From the NCBI RefSeq assembly GCF_000504245.1, contig NZ_KI632509.1, positions 1,859,723-1,923,722 on the forward strand: 64,000 nt of DNA. Direction: 5' to 3'. Within the stretch, counting starts at the first letter, position 1, and the number at the start of each line of letters is the position of its first letter. This document shows, piece after piece, positions 1 through 9,718 of the stretch. The notes below the pieces were generated by a model. The model saw nothing but the letters and a program-made list of their open reading frames with translations. It did not search any database and was not told where the DNA came from. The DNA comes from Haloechinothrix halophila YIM 93223 (lineage in GTDB: Bacteria; Actinomycetota; Actinomycetes; Mycobacteriales; Pseudonocardiaceae). Position numbers and translations under genes: made by a program.

Positions 1-1
1 C

Positions 2-784
2 ATCGGCGACGACGCGGACGTTGCCGATGCGTTCGACCTCGCCGGCTTCTCCGGTTTCGTGCTCAAGGCCCACTACGAGGCGACGGTGGGCAGGGCACAC
101 GCCGCCGCGAGGCTCACCGGGCAGACGGTGTACGGCGGGATCGCGCTCAACCAGCACTGCGGTGGCGTCAATCCCACCGCAGTCGCCACGGCGCTGTCGT
201 CGGGCGGCAGGGTCGTGTGGATGCCAACGGCCGATGCGCATACCCAACGAACCGCAGGCCTGCCGCGGCTGTGCCATCAGGAGCCACGGCTGCCGTCGCG
301 GACGTACGCCGTTCCGCCAGTGGAGCCCGCGGCTGGCGCGGACACGGAACTTGTGCTCGCGCTCGTCGCCGATCACGACGCCGTGCTTGCCACGGGACAC
401 CTCAGCGATGAGGAGTGTCATTGGCTGAGCGAGCGGTCACGCTTCTACGGCATCAACCGGCTCATGTTCACGCACCCGTCCTACACCGTCCCCGGCTTGC
501 GGCCCGCTGAGGTTCGTTCGCTCGTCGAGGCTGGCGGGTATGCCGAGGTCACCGCCTTCCAGCTGTTTCACCAGTCAGGTTGTACGCCGGCAATGCTGGC
601 CAGGGTGGCCGAAGCGGCCGGGGACAAGCTCATCCTCTCGTCTGACGCAGGCCAGCCGGACTCGCCGTCGCCGCCGGAGGCATTGATGATGCTGATCGAC
701 GTCCTCGCCGCTGAGGGGCTCGATCGCTCCTGGCTCGAGGCAGCTGCCTCGACCACGCCGACGTCACTCTTCGCCCCGAGGTGA
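2..784 (+). CDS. DUF6282 family protein, 5'-truncated by window edge
   Basis: The frame is open from the window edge, so the true start lies upstream; about 260 codons are visible. The sequence resembles the DUF6282 family, proteins with an amidohydrolase-like fold and no established substrate. A KAHYE segment near the visible N-terminus, FTHP in the middle and SSDAGQ near the C-terminus look like metal-ligand motifs of amidohydrolases. The stop TGA (782-784) overlaps the GTG of the next gene, so the two are probably translationally coupled and act together in catabolism of a hydroxy-acid or lactone-like compound. That role is inference from the neighbour; the family call is moderately sure. 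Confidence 0.65.
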   Translation: MGDDADVADAFDLAGFSGFVLKAHYEATVGRAHAAARLTGQTVYGGIALNQHCGGVNPTAVATALSSGGRVVWMPTADAHTQRTAGLPRLCHQEPRLPSRTYAVPPVEPAAGADTELVLALVADHDAVLATGHLSDEECHWLSERSRFYGINRLMFTHPSYTVPGLRPAEVRSLVEAGGYAEVTAFQLFHQSGCTPAMLARVAEAAGDKLILSSDAGQPDSPSPPEALMMLIDVLAAEGLDRSWLEAAASTTPTSLFAPR

Positions 785-3648
785 CCGCGATGACCGAACC
801 GCTGTTACGAGAACTAGCTCCGAGGCTCGACGGCGATGTCCGCACCGACGACGGCACCCGTGCCGCCTACGCATCGGACGCGTCCAACCACCGAGTGGTG
901 CCGCGCGCCGTGGTGTTCCCGCGCTGCGTCGAGGACGTCGCCAGCACCGTCCGACTGTGCGCTGAGGCCGGGGTGCCGATCACCTCGCGCGGCGCGGGCA
1001 CCAACATCGCGGGCAACGCCATCGGGCCCGGTGTGGTCGTCGACTACTCCCGATACCTGAACCAGATCCGCTCGGTCGACCCTGAGACACGCACGGCAGT
1101 GGTCGACCCCGGTGTCGTGCTCGACCGGCTCCAGGACGCGGCACGTCCGCACGGGCTCCGGTTCGGTCCCGACCCATCGACCCATAACCGTTGCACCGTC
1201 GCAGGCATGATCGGCACCAACGCGTGTGGCTCCCATTCGGTGGCGTGGGGGACGACCGCGGCCAGCGTCATCGACCTCGACGTCCTACTCGCGGACGGCG
1301 AGGTCCGGTCGCTCGGGCGAGCCGCCGACCTTACCGCCCGGCTTACCGGCCTGCGCGATGAGAACCTCGCGGTGATCCGGCGGGAACTTGGGCGGTTTCC
1401 CCGGCAGATCTCCGGCTACAGCTTGCAGCACCTGCTTCCTGAACGCGGATTCGACCTCGCCAAGGCGTTCACTGGCAGCGAGGGAACCTGCGGCGTCATC
1501 ACCTCGGCGACAGTCGCGCTCGTCGAGGTCCCGCCCCACCGGGCTTTGGTGGTGGCTGGATTCCCGGACGACATCGCGGCCGCAGTGGCGGCACCGCAGG
1601 TCACCATGGTGGGTCCGCTCACCGTCGAAGGAATCGACGACAACCTGGTGCGCGCGTTCGACACCCGCCCCGGCCTCCATTTCCGGCCGGAGCTACCGCG
1701 CGGTCGTGCCTGGCTGCTGCTGGAGGTGTGCGGCCAGGATCGTGAAGAAGCCGATTCGCACAGCCGGAAAGTCTCTGAAGCCGCGCACGCGGCCGGCGCC
1801 TTGGACACCCGGATCGTGACTGACGACGCTGAGCAACGAACGTTCTGGCGCATCCGGGAACGCGGCGCGGGCCTTGCCACCCGCACCCCGTCGGAAGCGG
1901 AGGCATGGCCGGGTTGGGAAGACGCGGCTGTTCCGCCGGATCGACTCGCCGACTACCTGACGGGCTTCCACGCGCTGCTCGCCGACCACGACCGGCAAGG
2001 CATCGTCTACGGGCATTTCGGCGAAGGATGCGTCCACGTCCGAATCAACCACGACCTGCTCAGCGACCAGGGAAGGGCGGCCTACCGCCGGTTTCAGGAG
2101 GAAGCGGCAGAGCTGGTCGTGGCACACGGCGGCTCGCTTTCCGGTGAGCACGGCGACGGGCGCGCACGGTCGGAGCTTCTCGGCATGATGTACGGCCCCA
2201 CCGCGCTGCGTGCGTTCGCGGCCTTCAAAGCGGCGTTCGATCCGGGAAATGTGTTCAACCCAGGAATGATCATCGATCCCGAACCGCTCGACGCGAACCT
2301 GCGGCTCGATGTCAACCGGGCCCAAACCGTTGACCTGGAGTTCGGATACTCCGAAGACGACGGCGACTGGGGCAAGGCGATGCGTCGATGTGTCGGTGTC
2401 GGTGCCTGCCGCACGGAGTCCGGGGGTGGCATGTGCCCGTCGTATCGCGCTACCAAGGACGAACGGCACAGCACCCGAGGCCGCTCGCGAGTGTTGTTCG
2501 AGATGCTCGACGGTCACCTCAGCGCCGATGGCTGGCGGTCCAAGGACGTGTACGAGGCGTTGGACCTGTGCCTCAGCTGCAAGGCCTGTTCGAGCGAGTG
2601 TCCGGTGTCGGTGGACATGGCCACCTACAAGGCCGAGTTCCTGCACCAGCATTTCCGTGGCCGGATCAGACCTCGCAGCCACTACAGCATGGGCTGGCTG
2701 CCGCTGTGGCTCGCCGTGGCAAGGCGTATGCCACGGCTGGCGAACATGATGCTGAAAAGCAAAGTTCTCGCGCGCCTCGGCGGCATCGACCCCCGGCGTG
2801 CGCTGCCCGCACTGTCCACGACACCGGTAAAGGCGAACGTGGGGCAGTCACAGCGGCCCGCACCGGGCGCCGAGCAGGTCACGCTGTGGATCGACACATT
2901 CACCGCATCTTTCGGGCCCGCCATCGCCGAGGACGCACATACCTTACTGCTCGCCGCAGGGTATGACGTCACCGTGGTGGGGCCGGACGTCTGTTGCGGG
3001 CTGACCTGGGTATCCACCGGGCAACTGACCACGGCTCGGCGGGTGATGGCCCACGCTGTCACGAAGCTGGCCGAGGCGCCGGGCGGGATTGTCGTGATCG
3101 AGCCGAGCTGCGCCGCAGCATTGCGCGGCGACGCACCGGAGCTCGTGGGGACCCCACAGGCGAAGGAAGTCGGCACACGCATCCGCACCCTCGCCGAGGC
3201 TCTCGAGTGCCGCGGCATCGAGTTCGAGCCGATCGACCAGCAGGCAATCGGACAGTTTCACTGCCACCATCGCGCGGTATTCGGGACCGAACCGGACCGG
3301 CGATTGCTCGCCCGGCTGGGCGTCGACCTCACCAGCGTGGACGAAGGATGTTGTGGCCTAGCGGGAAACTTTGGATTCGAGCAAGGCCACTACGGCGTAT
3401 CGGTCACGTGCGCCGAGCAGTCGTTCATCCCCGCGCTGCGAGCCGACCCCACATCGATCGTGGTCGCCGACGGATTCTCCTGTCGGCTGCAGATCGAACA
3501 GCTCGGCGGACGCAAGCCACTGCACCTCGCACAACTCCTGCGGCAGCAACTCACTGGCGCTCACTCCGTCGAGGCTGCGGAAGGCTTGGGGCGGCTTGCC
3601 CCGGACATTCTTCGGCGAACAGGGAAACGACGAAGCCGCGGCCAGTAG
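781..3648 (+). CDS. FAD-binding and (Fe-S)-binding oxidoreductase (GlcD/YdiJ-like)
   Basis: A 955-residue fusion. Residues about 35-260 form a PCMH-type FAD domain (SRGAGTN near residue 70). The FAD-oxidase C-terminal domain follows to about 510, with GEHGDGR. A ferredoxin-like part carries Cys motifs near 537-560 and CLSCKACSSECP near 597. The tail has two CCG-domain motifs (CCGLT near 738, GCCGLAG near 857). This order is that of D-2-hydroxyacid dehydrogenases such as YdiJ (D-2-hydroxyglutarate oxidation) and fused glycolate oxidases; it would pass electrons from FAD through iron-sulfur clusters to the membrane. GTG 781 overlaps the previous stop, but ATG 790 has a better-spaced GAGG and may be the real start. 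The exact substrate is not readable. Confidence 0.9.
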   Translation: MTAMTEPLLRELAPRLDGDVRTDDGTRAAYASDASNHRVVPRAVVFPRCVEDVASTVRLCAEAGVPITSRGAGTNIAGNAIGPGVVVDYSRYLNQIRSVDPETRTAVVDPGVVLDRLQDAARPHGLRFGPDPSTHNRCTVAGMIGTNACGSHSVAWGTTAASVIDLDVLLADGEVRSLGRAADLTARLTGLRDENLAVIRRELGRFPRQISGYSLQHLLPERGFDLAKAFTGSEGTCGVITSATVALVEVPPHRALVVAGFPDDIAAAVAAPQVTMVGPLTVEGIDDNLVRAFDTRPGLHFRPELPRGRAWLLLEVCGQDREEADSHSRKVSEAAHAAGALDTRIVTDDAEQRTFWRIRERGAGLATRTPSEAEAWPGWEDAAVPPDRLADYLTGFHALLADHDRQGIVYGHFGEGCVHVRINHDLLSDQGRAAYRRFQEEAAELVVAHGGSLSGEHGDGRARSELLGMMYGPTALRAFAAFKAAFDPGNVFNPGMIIDPEPLDANLRLDVNRAQTVDLEFGYSEDDGDWGKAMRRCVGVGACRTESGGGMCPSYRATKDERHSTRGRSRVLFEMLDGHLSADGWRSKDVYEALDLCLSCKACSSECPVSVDMATYKAEFLHQHFRGRIRPRSHYSMGWLPLWLAVARRMPRLANMMLKSKVLARLGGIDPRRALPALSTTPVKANVGQSQRPAPGAEQVTLWIDTFTASFGPAIAEDAHTLLLAAGYDVTVVGPDVCCGLTWVSTGQLTTARRVMAHAVTKLAEAPGGIVVIEPSCAAALRGDAPELVGTPQAKEVGTRIRTLAEALECRGIEFEPIDQQAIGQFHCHHRAVFGTEPDRRLLARLGVDLTSVDEGCCGLAGNFGFEQGHYGVSVTCAEQSFIPALRADPTSIVVADGFSCRLQIEQLGGRKPLHLAQLLRQQLTGAHSVEAAEGLGRLAPDILRRTGKRRSRGQ

Positions 3649-3962
3649 CGGGACAGGAAGGATGTCGTAGCCGAAGGCGTGTGGGCGCTGTGCACGCTCC
3701 GCGGCGCACGTGCCACCGCCCATGTCTGCGCAGAGATGGGCGCGAGGAGTGAGTCGAAGTAGGCCCCTGTGGGTGTTGCCTACCAGTCGCTGTGACCGGC
3801 AGGACGGAAGGACTCCACCGGGATATCGGCCATTATGACCGTGCCGACGGTGCGGGACTCGTCGTGGCCAGTCCCCACCGAGCGGTCAGGCGATGTTGCG
3901 GAGGCTGTGGCAGCTGGCTGCCCAGCCGCAGACCTGCTGAGCAGCCTGTCCTGTCGAACCGG
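3649..3962. other. Intergenic, no gene seen
   Basis: About 310 bases between the oxidoreductase stop and the end of the first decayed mobile-element gene. Open frames here have no family resemblance and no ribosome binding site; I see no strong hairpin or tRNA. It probably marks the boundary of the mobile-element remnant that follows. Confidence 0.5.
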
Positions 3963-4561
3963 CTAATCGATGTGGTCGTCGGTGTTGTCGCGGGCGGCTT
4001 CGGCGCGGCGGTCGGCGATGAGTTCGTCGACGACGCTGCCGGTGTGCCCGGCTTCCCGGTCCGCCCTGATCGCCTCGTCCTGTATGCGGGCCAGGAGCTG
4101 GTTCCTGGGTCCCGGATCGCTTCGTGGATGATCTGGGCGAGGAGGTCAGGGTCGTCGTGGTTGATGTGGTGATCGGCAGGTCACCGAGATCGTGGGCCTC
4201 GGTGCGCAGAGGCTGCCGGCCGCAGAGCAGGCCCACGAACTCTTGAGAGCAGGCCCACGAACTCTTGGACGACCGCGCGCCGGTTGCGGCTGCTCAAGTA
4301 GCGGGCGAGGTGGGCGTCGACGAGGTCAGCGGGGACTTCCCGCTGCGCGGCCTGCCGCAGCTCGGGAAGCCAGCCGAGTGCGAGCCGCAGCTGGTACCAA
4401 CCCAGCAGCCGCAGTCTCTGGAAAGCCTCCGCGACGAGATCGAGGTGCTCGACGGCCGCTGAGATTGCTCCGTACGCGATGGTGGAGGCGGGCATTCGCA
4501 TGTACTGCTTGTCGTCACCTGCTAGGCGACTGCCCGGTTCCAGTGTTAGTGGCGTGGACAT
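3963..4561 (-). pseudogene. Frameshifted hypothetical gene of an integrative element
   Basis: Reading from ATG 4561 leftward gives a helical, coding-like protein (MRMPASTIAYG, then VEHLDLVAEAFQRLRLLGWYQL-like helices). The frame is broken three times. The first break is a perfect 22-bp tandem duplication (4224-4245 and 4246-4267): both frames read FVGLL there. Further shifts near 4179 and 4117 are needed to follow the coding signal into a frame ending NTDDHID and a TAG at 3963-3965. No known domain is recognised. The location behind a DUF2637-type gene on the same strand suggests a cargo or plasmid-maintenance gene of an AICE-like element. The decay is seen directly; the origin is inference. 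Confidence 0.6.
4224..4267. repeat. Perfect 22-bp tandem duplication
   Basis: Two adjacent identical copies (4224-4245, 4246-4267). Because 22 is not a multiple of three, it shifts the frame of the pseudogene it lies in. It looks like a recent slippage event. Confidence 0.85.
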
Positions 4562-4713
4562 CACCGTCGAATCACAAGGAGCCAACCGGCGACCAGACTC
4601 GATCCACCGACGGTGGACCTCGCGCATGGTGATACCCGCAGCAGCAGGCCCAGGGTGAGCAGGAGGCCACGGGCGATGGAGAAAGACGTTCACCGCGAAT
4701 AATGGAGGACGCG

Positions 4714-5146
4714 TCAGTGCTGTCCGGCGTCGAGCCGGTATGCCTCTTCGCGCAGCGGGTCAGCATCGTTCGCATCGTGCGATATCTCCGCAAAGGTGCT
4801 GCTAGCGCTGTGACCAGGGACGTTGTTTTCTCCTGTGCGCAGCGTTGGCACAGCCTCGACCTCCTCGGGCTCCCCTGTCGATGACTCGGGAACAGTTCCG
4901 GTCGCCGTCTCGGCGCTGCGCCGTTTGAGGGCTTGGTTGAGCAGTTCCACCGACAGCAGCAGTGCCAGTGGTGGGCAGGCGGCTACCGCGATGGAGAAGG
5001 CGTTCAACTCGGGTGCGGAGGCGATGTTGGCGCACAGCGACAGCCCAATACCGGAAGCGAACGACAGCCACTAGGAGCGTGCATGCGCACTGCAGCCGCA
5101 GGGTTGGGTCAGGACGGAGGCTGGAGGTAGCCGTCTCGGTGACCAT
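4714..5146 (-). pseudogene. DUF2637-like membrane protein, frameshifted
   Basis: The N-terminal part starts at ATG 5144-5146 (MVTETATSS, then [14 protein letters not shown]). The coding signal then continues in another frame as [16 protein letters not shown], then [14 protein letters not shown] and [17 protein letters not shown], and ends AGQH at 4714. The shift lies near 5070. The joined protein matches the hydrophobic pattern of DUF2637 proteins, which are carried by actinomycete plasmids and integrative elements. ATG overlaps the stop of the upstream helix-turn-helix gene (TAATG), so the genes formed an operon. One or two bases restored near 5070 would repair the frame, so decay is recent or a sequencing error is possible. 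Confidence 0.7.
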
Positions 5147-5595
5147 TAGACCTCACCTGCCCGAGGCCGCCCCTGCGGGTCGCGCATCGTGACGCCGCGC
5201 TCGCACAGACGTTGGCGCACCGTTTCGGCGGCGACATCCGTGCGTTCGCCGATCCGGGCCAGCGACCACCCCTGGTTGTAGAGGCGAATGGCGTCGTCGA
5301 TCTGTTCGTCGGTCAGGCTGCGGCGGCGCATCGGCACGTTGTGGCGGTGGAGGATTGCGCTGACGGTCCGCCGCTCGATGCCGAACTGATCACCCAGTTC
5401 ATGGACGGTTGCGCCCGACTTGTAGCCCTCGATCAGCTGCTGCACCTGGTCGCTGTCGAGCTGTCGAACGCGACTGGGACGTTGCCGCTTTGGTGGTGGT
5501 TGGGCGGGCTCGTCCAGGTCCGGCAGCTTCTCCCGCAAGGCTTTTAGCGCGGTGACCTGGTCTTTTGTGTTGTAATAAGTTCCCCCAACCTCCAC
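5146..5595 (-). CDS. Helix-turn-helix protein, recombinase/resolvase-HTH type
   Basis: About 149 residues if it starts at GTG 5595 ([11 protein letters not shown]); the frame stays open upstream to 5793 but that part does not look coding. Two HTH units are visible. The first is around [20 protein letters not shown] and [14 protein letters not shown], the second around [18 protein letters not shown] and [14 protein letters not shown], both like the DNA-binding tail of serine recombinases (Hin type). There is no catalytic resolvase domain, so this is either a stand-alone regulator or the C-terminal remnant of a recombinase. It is the first gene of the decayed element and is coupled to the DUF2637 pseudogene. 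Confidence 0.6.
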   Translation of the reverse strand: MEVGGTYYNTKDQVTALKALREKLPDLDEPAQPPPKRQRPSRVRQLDSDQVQQLIEGYKSGATVHELGDQFGIERRTVSAILHRHNVPMRRRSLTDEQIDDAIRLYNQGWSLARIGERTDVAAETVRQRLCERGVTMRDPQGRPRAGEV

Positions 5596-5605
5596 TTGAA
5601 ATCCC

Positions 5606-5650
5606 AGGTCCAGGCCCGGTATGTCACCGGGCCTGGACCTGTTTCTTTTG
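5606..5650 (+). terminator. Strong hairpin, likely factor-independent terminator
   Basis: Perfect 14-bp inverted repeat (5606-5619 and 5627-5640, arm AGGTCCAGGCCCGG), 7-nt loop, followed on the plus strand by GTTTCTTTTG. It separates the mobile-element remnant from the F420-oxidoreductase operon. Which transcript it ends is unclear because both neighbours are on the minus strand. Confidence 0.6.
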
Positions 5651-5815
5651 ACCCGACCCACGTTTACCCCACGGTGTGGCCCCAGAAGTGGGGGCCCATG
5701 ACGCATGCCGACTTCGACGTGGCCGTGCTCGATGGCGGGGGGGACATCGGTTACCCGAGGGGCGCCAGACCAGATGGCCGCCGCGATCGTCAACCGGATG
5801 GGGATTCGGCACCCT

Positions 5816-6916
5816 TCAGGGGCGATGGTTCCGGTAGCTATCGAGGATCGGTGTTAGTTCGTCCGGGGTTGCGCCGTGGAGGATGACTCGGTCGGCGCCG
5901 TAGTCGAGTTCGTCGCGGATGCGCTGCGCGCACTGCTCGGAGCTGCCGGTTGCGGCGGGGTGGAGCCACTCGTCGGGGATCAGTTCGGCGATGTGTTCGA
6001 TCTGTGTTGCTGTGGCTTTGTGATCGATTCCGCCGCCGATGGATTGCACGATCGGGTCGTCGCGGAAGTGTTGTAGTACAGCGGGATCCCAGTCGTTGGT
6101 TCGAACCAGCAGGTCGCCGTAGCCCTGGAGGTAGGTTGCGAGGCGGGCGACGGTCTTCTTCAGCCGGAGGTCCTCTGGGAGGTGGTCCCCGACGGTGGCC
6201 AGGCATGACCACACTCGAACGGTGCCGGGGTCGCGTCCGGCTCGCTCGGCGGCCGTTTTGACCGTGCGGACGCAGCGTTGCAGGGTCTGTGGCGTGAAGT
6301 AGGTGTGCAGGATGACATCGTCGAAAGCCCGACCACCGAGTTCGAGTGTCCGAGGACCGAAGGCGACCAGTCCCAGCGGAATCTGTTCGCGAAAGTCGCT
6401 GTCGAGAAACAGGACCGGGTAGTTCCCGATCGGCCCGTCGTGGTTGACGATGGCCTCCCCGCGCCAAAGTCGTCTCATCACCGCGGCGAAGTCTTCCATC
6501 TGCGCGGTCGTCACCGCGGGGATGCCGAAGCCGGAGTAGATCGCGCTTATGCCGCGCCCGATGCCGAGGGTGAAGCGGCCACCGGAGAGCCGATGCATGG
6601 TGGTCGCCCACGACCCGGTGATGAGCGGGTGGCGGGTGTTGTGATTGGTGGCGGCGGTGGCGATGTGCATGCGTGAGGTCACCGCGCATGCCGCGCCGGT
6701 CAGGGAGGATGCCTCCTTGACATTCCATCGTTCCGAGATGAACGCGGTGCCCAACCCGAGTTGTTCACCACGACGCGCCTGCTGGGCCAGGGCGGCGGGA
6801 CCCTCACTTCCGGATCCCCCGAGCAGGTAGAACCCGAGTTCTGAAAAAAACGCGGGCACAGGCGAATCGGTTCCGGATTCCGTGCGCTGTCCGATGGTTG
6901 GGGGAGATTCAGGCAT
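5816..6916 (-). CDS. LLM-class F420-dependent oxidoreductase, TIGR03857-like
   Basis: 366 residues of a luciferase-like (bacterial luciferase superfamily) TIM barrel. Recognisable family segments are [40 protein letters not shown] and [10 protein letters not shown]. Such enzymes use coenzyme F420 for hydride transfer in actinomycetes; this subgroup resembles TIGR03857. ATG 6914-6916 is preferred over the longer frame because it overlaps the stop of the upstream kinase-like gene by 8 bp and avoids overlap with it. Last gene of the operon; the substrate is unknown, but SDR, SnoaL-like and kinase-like neighbours suggest degradation or tailoring of a lipophilic or polyketide-like compound. Confidence 0.85.
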   Translation of the reverse strand: MPESPPTIGQRTESGTDSPVPAFFSELGFYLLGGSGSEGPAALAQQARRGEQLGLGTAFISERWNVKEASSLTGAACAVTSRMHIATAATNHNTRHPLITGSWATTMHRLSGGRFTLGIGRGISAIYSGFGIPAVTTAQMEDFAAVMRRLWRGEAIVNHDGPIGNYPVLFLDSDFREQIPLGLVAFGPRTLELGGRAFDDVILHTYFTPQTLQRCVRTVKTAAERAGRDPGTVRVWSCLATVGDHLPEDLRLKKTVARLATYLQGYGDLLVRTNDWDPAVLQHFRDDPIVQSIGGGIDHKATATQIEHIAELIPDEWLHPAATGSSEQCAQRIRDELDYGADRVILHGATPDELTPILDSYRNHRP

Positions 6917-7997
6917 CTGTGAGTCCTCGGATGAGAGTGAAGGTGTCGTGGTCGCGCAGCGCTTGGCATCCGCGCGAGAGCATGGCCAGGACCATGTCGT
7001 CACCGCGGTCGGTCTCGGCGGAGAAGGCGAAACCCAAGGTCGTGATCAACGGGACCTGGAGGAGTCCGAATCTGTAGTCGGTCCAGCATTCGTGCTCCGA
7101 ATAGTCGCGTACGCCGTGCCGCCGCAGTGCCGTGTGATAGCTGGAGACCACTCGGCGTTCATGTTCGCGGCGCAGCGCCGGTTGAAGGCAGGTCGCCAGG
7201 AAGTAGGCGAGGTCGCGCCCGGGCAACCCGACCGACAGCGTCTGCCAGTCCACCACGGTGACGGAGTTGTCGGTGGGGTCGATGAGCAGGTTGTCCAGGC
7301 GGTAGTCGCCGTGCAGCAGGCTGAAGCGGGCAGGTTCGGCCAGCAGCCAGGATTCGACGAGCCCGGCTGCCTCGCACAAGGTGTGGCGATCTTCGGTGGC
7401 CATCTTCGCACCGAGACGTCCGATGGTGGTGTCGGTGGCGATGCCGGCAAGTTCGCCCAGCCCGCGGGCGAGATCGGCGTTGCCCTTGGGCATGGTTGCC
7501 GCCGGAAACTCGAGCCAGGCCGGGTCGCACCAGCGTGGTCCGTGTAATCCCGCGAGGGCCTCGACGGCGAGCCGGGCCACGTCGGCGTCGCAACCGGCGA
7601 GCTGGTCACCCTGCACGGCAGGTACCAGATCCGCCATGACGAGCACGAAATCCTCGCCGCCGCGGTCGATCGCGCAGTGATGCACCGTCGGAACGGGTAC
7701 GGCGACAGTGTGGGCGACGTCGCGATAGAACGCGTGTTCCGCGCGATACCCCAATGCGACTCGCGCGCGCACCGACTCGTCCTGCGAGGGCAGTTTCACC
7801 ACGAGGGTTTCCGGTCGCGCGGCCGCAGTCCGGCTCGATCGGAAGCGAACCCGGTAGATGGCACCTGTCTGCCCGGTCCCGAAGGCAGCGACCTCGACAT
7901 GGTCGACAGCGATACCGAGCACGTGTGACAGCCACGGTGCGGTGATACCCGCGGGGCCGTGTGGAAATGTAGGCTTGCCGGCCATCCGTTCACTCAT
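6909..7997 (-). CDS. Phosphotransferase family protein (APH/ACAD10 kinase fold)
   Basis: 362 residues with the aminoglycoside-phosphotransferase/choline-kinase fold. The Brenner motif LLHGDYRLDNLLID is near residue 226 (catalytic Asp and Asn), and VVDWQTLSVG near 247 supplies the metal-binding Asp. The N-terminal lobe has VVKLPSQDESVRAR with a candidate ATP-binding Lys. Relatives phosphorylate small hydroxylated molecules or fatty-acyl derivatives; the substrate here is unknown. The stop overlaps the ATG of the F420-type gene. ATG 7997 directly follows GAAGGA; ATG 7985 (MAGKPTF) is an alternative start with more usual spacing. Confidence 0.85.
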   Translation of the reverse strand: MSERMAGKPTFPHGPAGITAPWLSHVLGIAVDHVEVAAFGTGQTGAIYRVRFRSSRTAAARPETLVVKLPSQDESVRARVALGYRAEHAFYRDVAHTVAVPVPTVHHCAIDRGGEDFVLVMADLVPAVQGDQLAGCDADVARLAVEALAGLHGPRWCDPAWLEFPAATMPKGNADLARGLGELAGIATDTTIGRLGAKMATEDRHTLCEAAGLVESWLLAEPARFSLLHGDYRLDNLLIDPTDNSVTVVDWQTLSVGLPGRDLAYFLATCLQPALRREHERRVVSSYHTALRRHGVRDYSEHECWTDYRFGLLQVPLITTLGFAFSAETDRGDDMVLAMLSRGCQALRDHDTFTLIRGLTDA

Positions 7998-8028
7998 TCC
8001 TTCAGAAGCGGATCGGTGCCCAACGGCT

Positions 8029-8595
8029 TCAGGGTTGGTCCGTGGTCACCGGCCACAAGGGTGCGGGTGTCTGCCCGAGTGGGTACCAGCCCGGCAGGCG
8101 CCCTGCCGTGGCACTCTTGTTCATTCGTTCCGCGAAGTCCTCGCTCACTTTGCCCGACTTCAGTAGCCGGATGTACAGGTCGGCGACGTGCCCGAAATCG
8201 AAAAAATCGCGCTGCCAAGCCCATTTACCCTCGCCCGCATAGCAGAACCAGCTGCCGCCGAGGCCATAGACCTCGTGCTCGGCGCCTTCGGTGTCTCGGG
8301 CGATCTGTTTCCAGAAGCCCAGTACCTCGCCTACCTGCTCGTCGATCAGGACGCGCTGATAGGGGTAGCGCCAGCCGAGCAGGCCTTCCATTTCCTGGCC
8401 GAAGGCGATATCGCGGATCTCGTCGATCCCGATGCACATCACGTCGTCCTTCGGTCCGATGTTCCAACCGTAGGTCGCATCGGGGACGAAGAAATCCGCG
8501 AGAGGGCGCCAATCTCCGGTGCCCTCGGCGTCGATATTGGCTTGTAGCCAGCGCTCGACGACGTCTTCCATTTCGGCACGGGGGAAAGCGGTCAC
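8029..8595 (-). CDS. SnoaL-like / nuclear transport factor 2 family protein
   Basis: 188 residues of the cone-shaped NTF2/SnoaL fold: an N-terminal helix (VERWLQANIDAEGTGDW), DFFVPDATYGWNIGP, and strands around GLGGSWFCYAGEGKWAWQRD. Members are small cyclases, isomerases, dehydratases or scaffold proteins. GTG 8595 has AAGGA nine bases upstream. It lies between the SDR and the kinase-like gene in one operon, so it probably acts on the same unknown substrate, perhaps as dehydratase or isomerase after SDR reduction. The catalytic role is inference. Confidence 0.8.
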   Translation of the reverse strand: MTAFPRAEMEDVVERWLQANIDAEGTGDWRPLADFFVPDATYGWNIGPKDDVMCIGIDEIRDIAFGQEMEGLLGWRYPYQRVLIDEQVGEVLGFWKQIARDTEGAEHEVYGLGGSWFCYAGEGKWAWQRDFFDFGHVADLYIRLLKSGKVSEDFAERMNKSATAGRLPGWYPLGQTPAPLWPVTTDQP

Positions 8596-8661
8596 TGTGA
8601 TGGTCCTTCTGTTGGTCGCGGTGTTGGTAGGCCGCCGCTGTCGATGGGCGGCCGATTCGCG

Positions 8662-9669
8662 TCAGGCCGGGTTTGCTGTGCGGGCTCGCCGGATTCGGCG
8701 CCGGTCGGCGAGCAGATCCTCGAGGGTCTGCCGGACCGGGCGGAATGTGATGCCGAGATCACGCTCGGCCGGAGAATTGTCGGCGGGTGGTGCGTCGATG
8801 AGGTAACGGACGCCGGCCTCGCCGAATTTGTTCAGGCTCGGCGGCAGCCGATCGCGGAATCTGTCGGCGAGCTTGGCCGCCCCCACGAGAAGACCGTCGG
8901 GAATGGGGTAATGCCGTACGGTGCGACCGGTGATCTGGGTGAGATGGGCCGCCAATTCACCCCCTGTGATGCGATGTCCACCGAGCACGTATCTGCGGGG
9001 CCCTCGCCCGGGTTCGAGGAGCCGGGAGTGGGCTTCAGCGAGATCGCGCACATCACCGATCGTGATGGCCGCACCACGCCCAGGGACACCGGACCGAGTG
9101 AACGTGGCGATGGCTTCACCGGATTCTCCGAACTGTTCTCCTGCGGCCGGTCCGAGCACGCTACTGGGATAGGTCACGACGACGGGTGCGCCTCGCTGCT
9201 GCAGTTCGCGCGCGTATTGCTCGATCCTGGCTTTGGAGCGTCCGTAGGCATCGCCGCCGCCGCCGGGCGGGAGATCGGCATGCAGTAACGGGCACTGCCG
9301 ATGCCACAGCGCTGTCACGCTCGATACGTACACAATCGGGTCCATACCGCGGGCCACCGCTTGCCCGAGCACATTCTGTGCACCGGCCAGGTTGGCCCGG
9401 TCCATGTGCACGGCCGCTCGGGTGTCCAGCGCCACGACCGCTGCCGTGTGCACCACGGCGTCGCACCCGTCGAGCGCTTCGCGCACCCGCTCCGGATCGG
9501 TCATATCACCGCGCACCACATCTGCGCCGTCGAAGTCCATGGCCGCGGCGATCGAAGACAGCCGCGCCGGATCACGGACCAGCAGTCGCAGCCGGTGACC
9601 GCGATCGTGTACGGCTTTGGCCGTCCATGCACCGACGAAGCCGGTGGCCCCGGTTATCAGTACGCGCAT
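8662..9669 (-). CDS. NAD(P)-dependent extended SDR (epimerase/dehydratase family)
   Basis: 335 residues starting at ATG 9669, chosen because AGGAGGG lies six bases upstream; the longer frame to 9702 lacks this. It has the Rossmann motif GATGFVG at residues 7-13, a DMTDP segment and the catalytic YGRSK (Tyr about 142, Lys about 146) after VSSVTALW. It resembles dihydroflavonol reductase/3-beta-hydroxysteroid dehydrogenase-like extended SDRs. First clear enzyme of the operon. A short ORF with its own ribosome binding site lies 49 bp upstream. Confidence 0.9.
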   Translation of the reverse strand: MRVLITGATGFVGAWTAKAVHDRGHRLRLLVRDPARLSSIAAAMDFDGADVVRGDMTDPERVREALDGCDAVVHTAAVVALDTRAAVHMDRANLAGAQNVLGQAVARGMDPIVYVSSVTALWHRQCPLLHADLPPGGGGDAYGRSKARIEQYARELQQRGAPVVVTYPSSVLGPAAGEQFGESGEAIATFTRSGVPGRGAAITIGDVRDLAEAHSRLLEPGRGPRRYVLGGHRITGGELAAHLTQITGRTVRHYPIPDGLLVGAAKLADRFRDRLPPSLNKFGEAGVRYLIDAPPADNSPAERDLGITFRPVRQTLEDLLADRRRIRRARTANPA

Positions 9670-9718
9670 ATCAGCCCTCCTGTTTTGCGGTGTTGCCGAC
9701 ACCGGCCCTGCCGGCTTG

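Noticed and set aside
5641-5815. Transposase remnant
   Set aside because: Short coding-like stretches exist in two frames, but none matches a transposase motif I can name.
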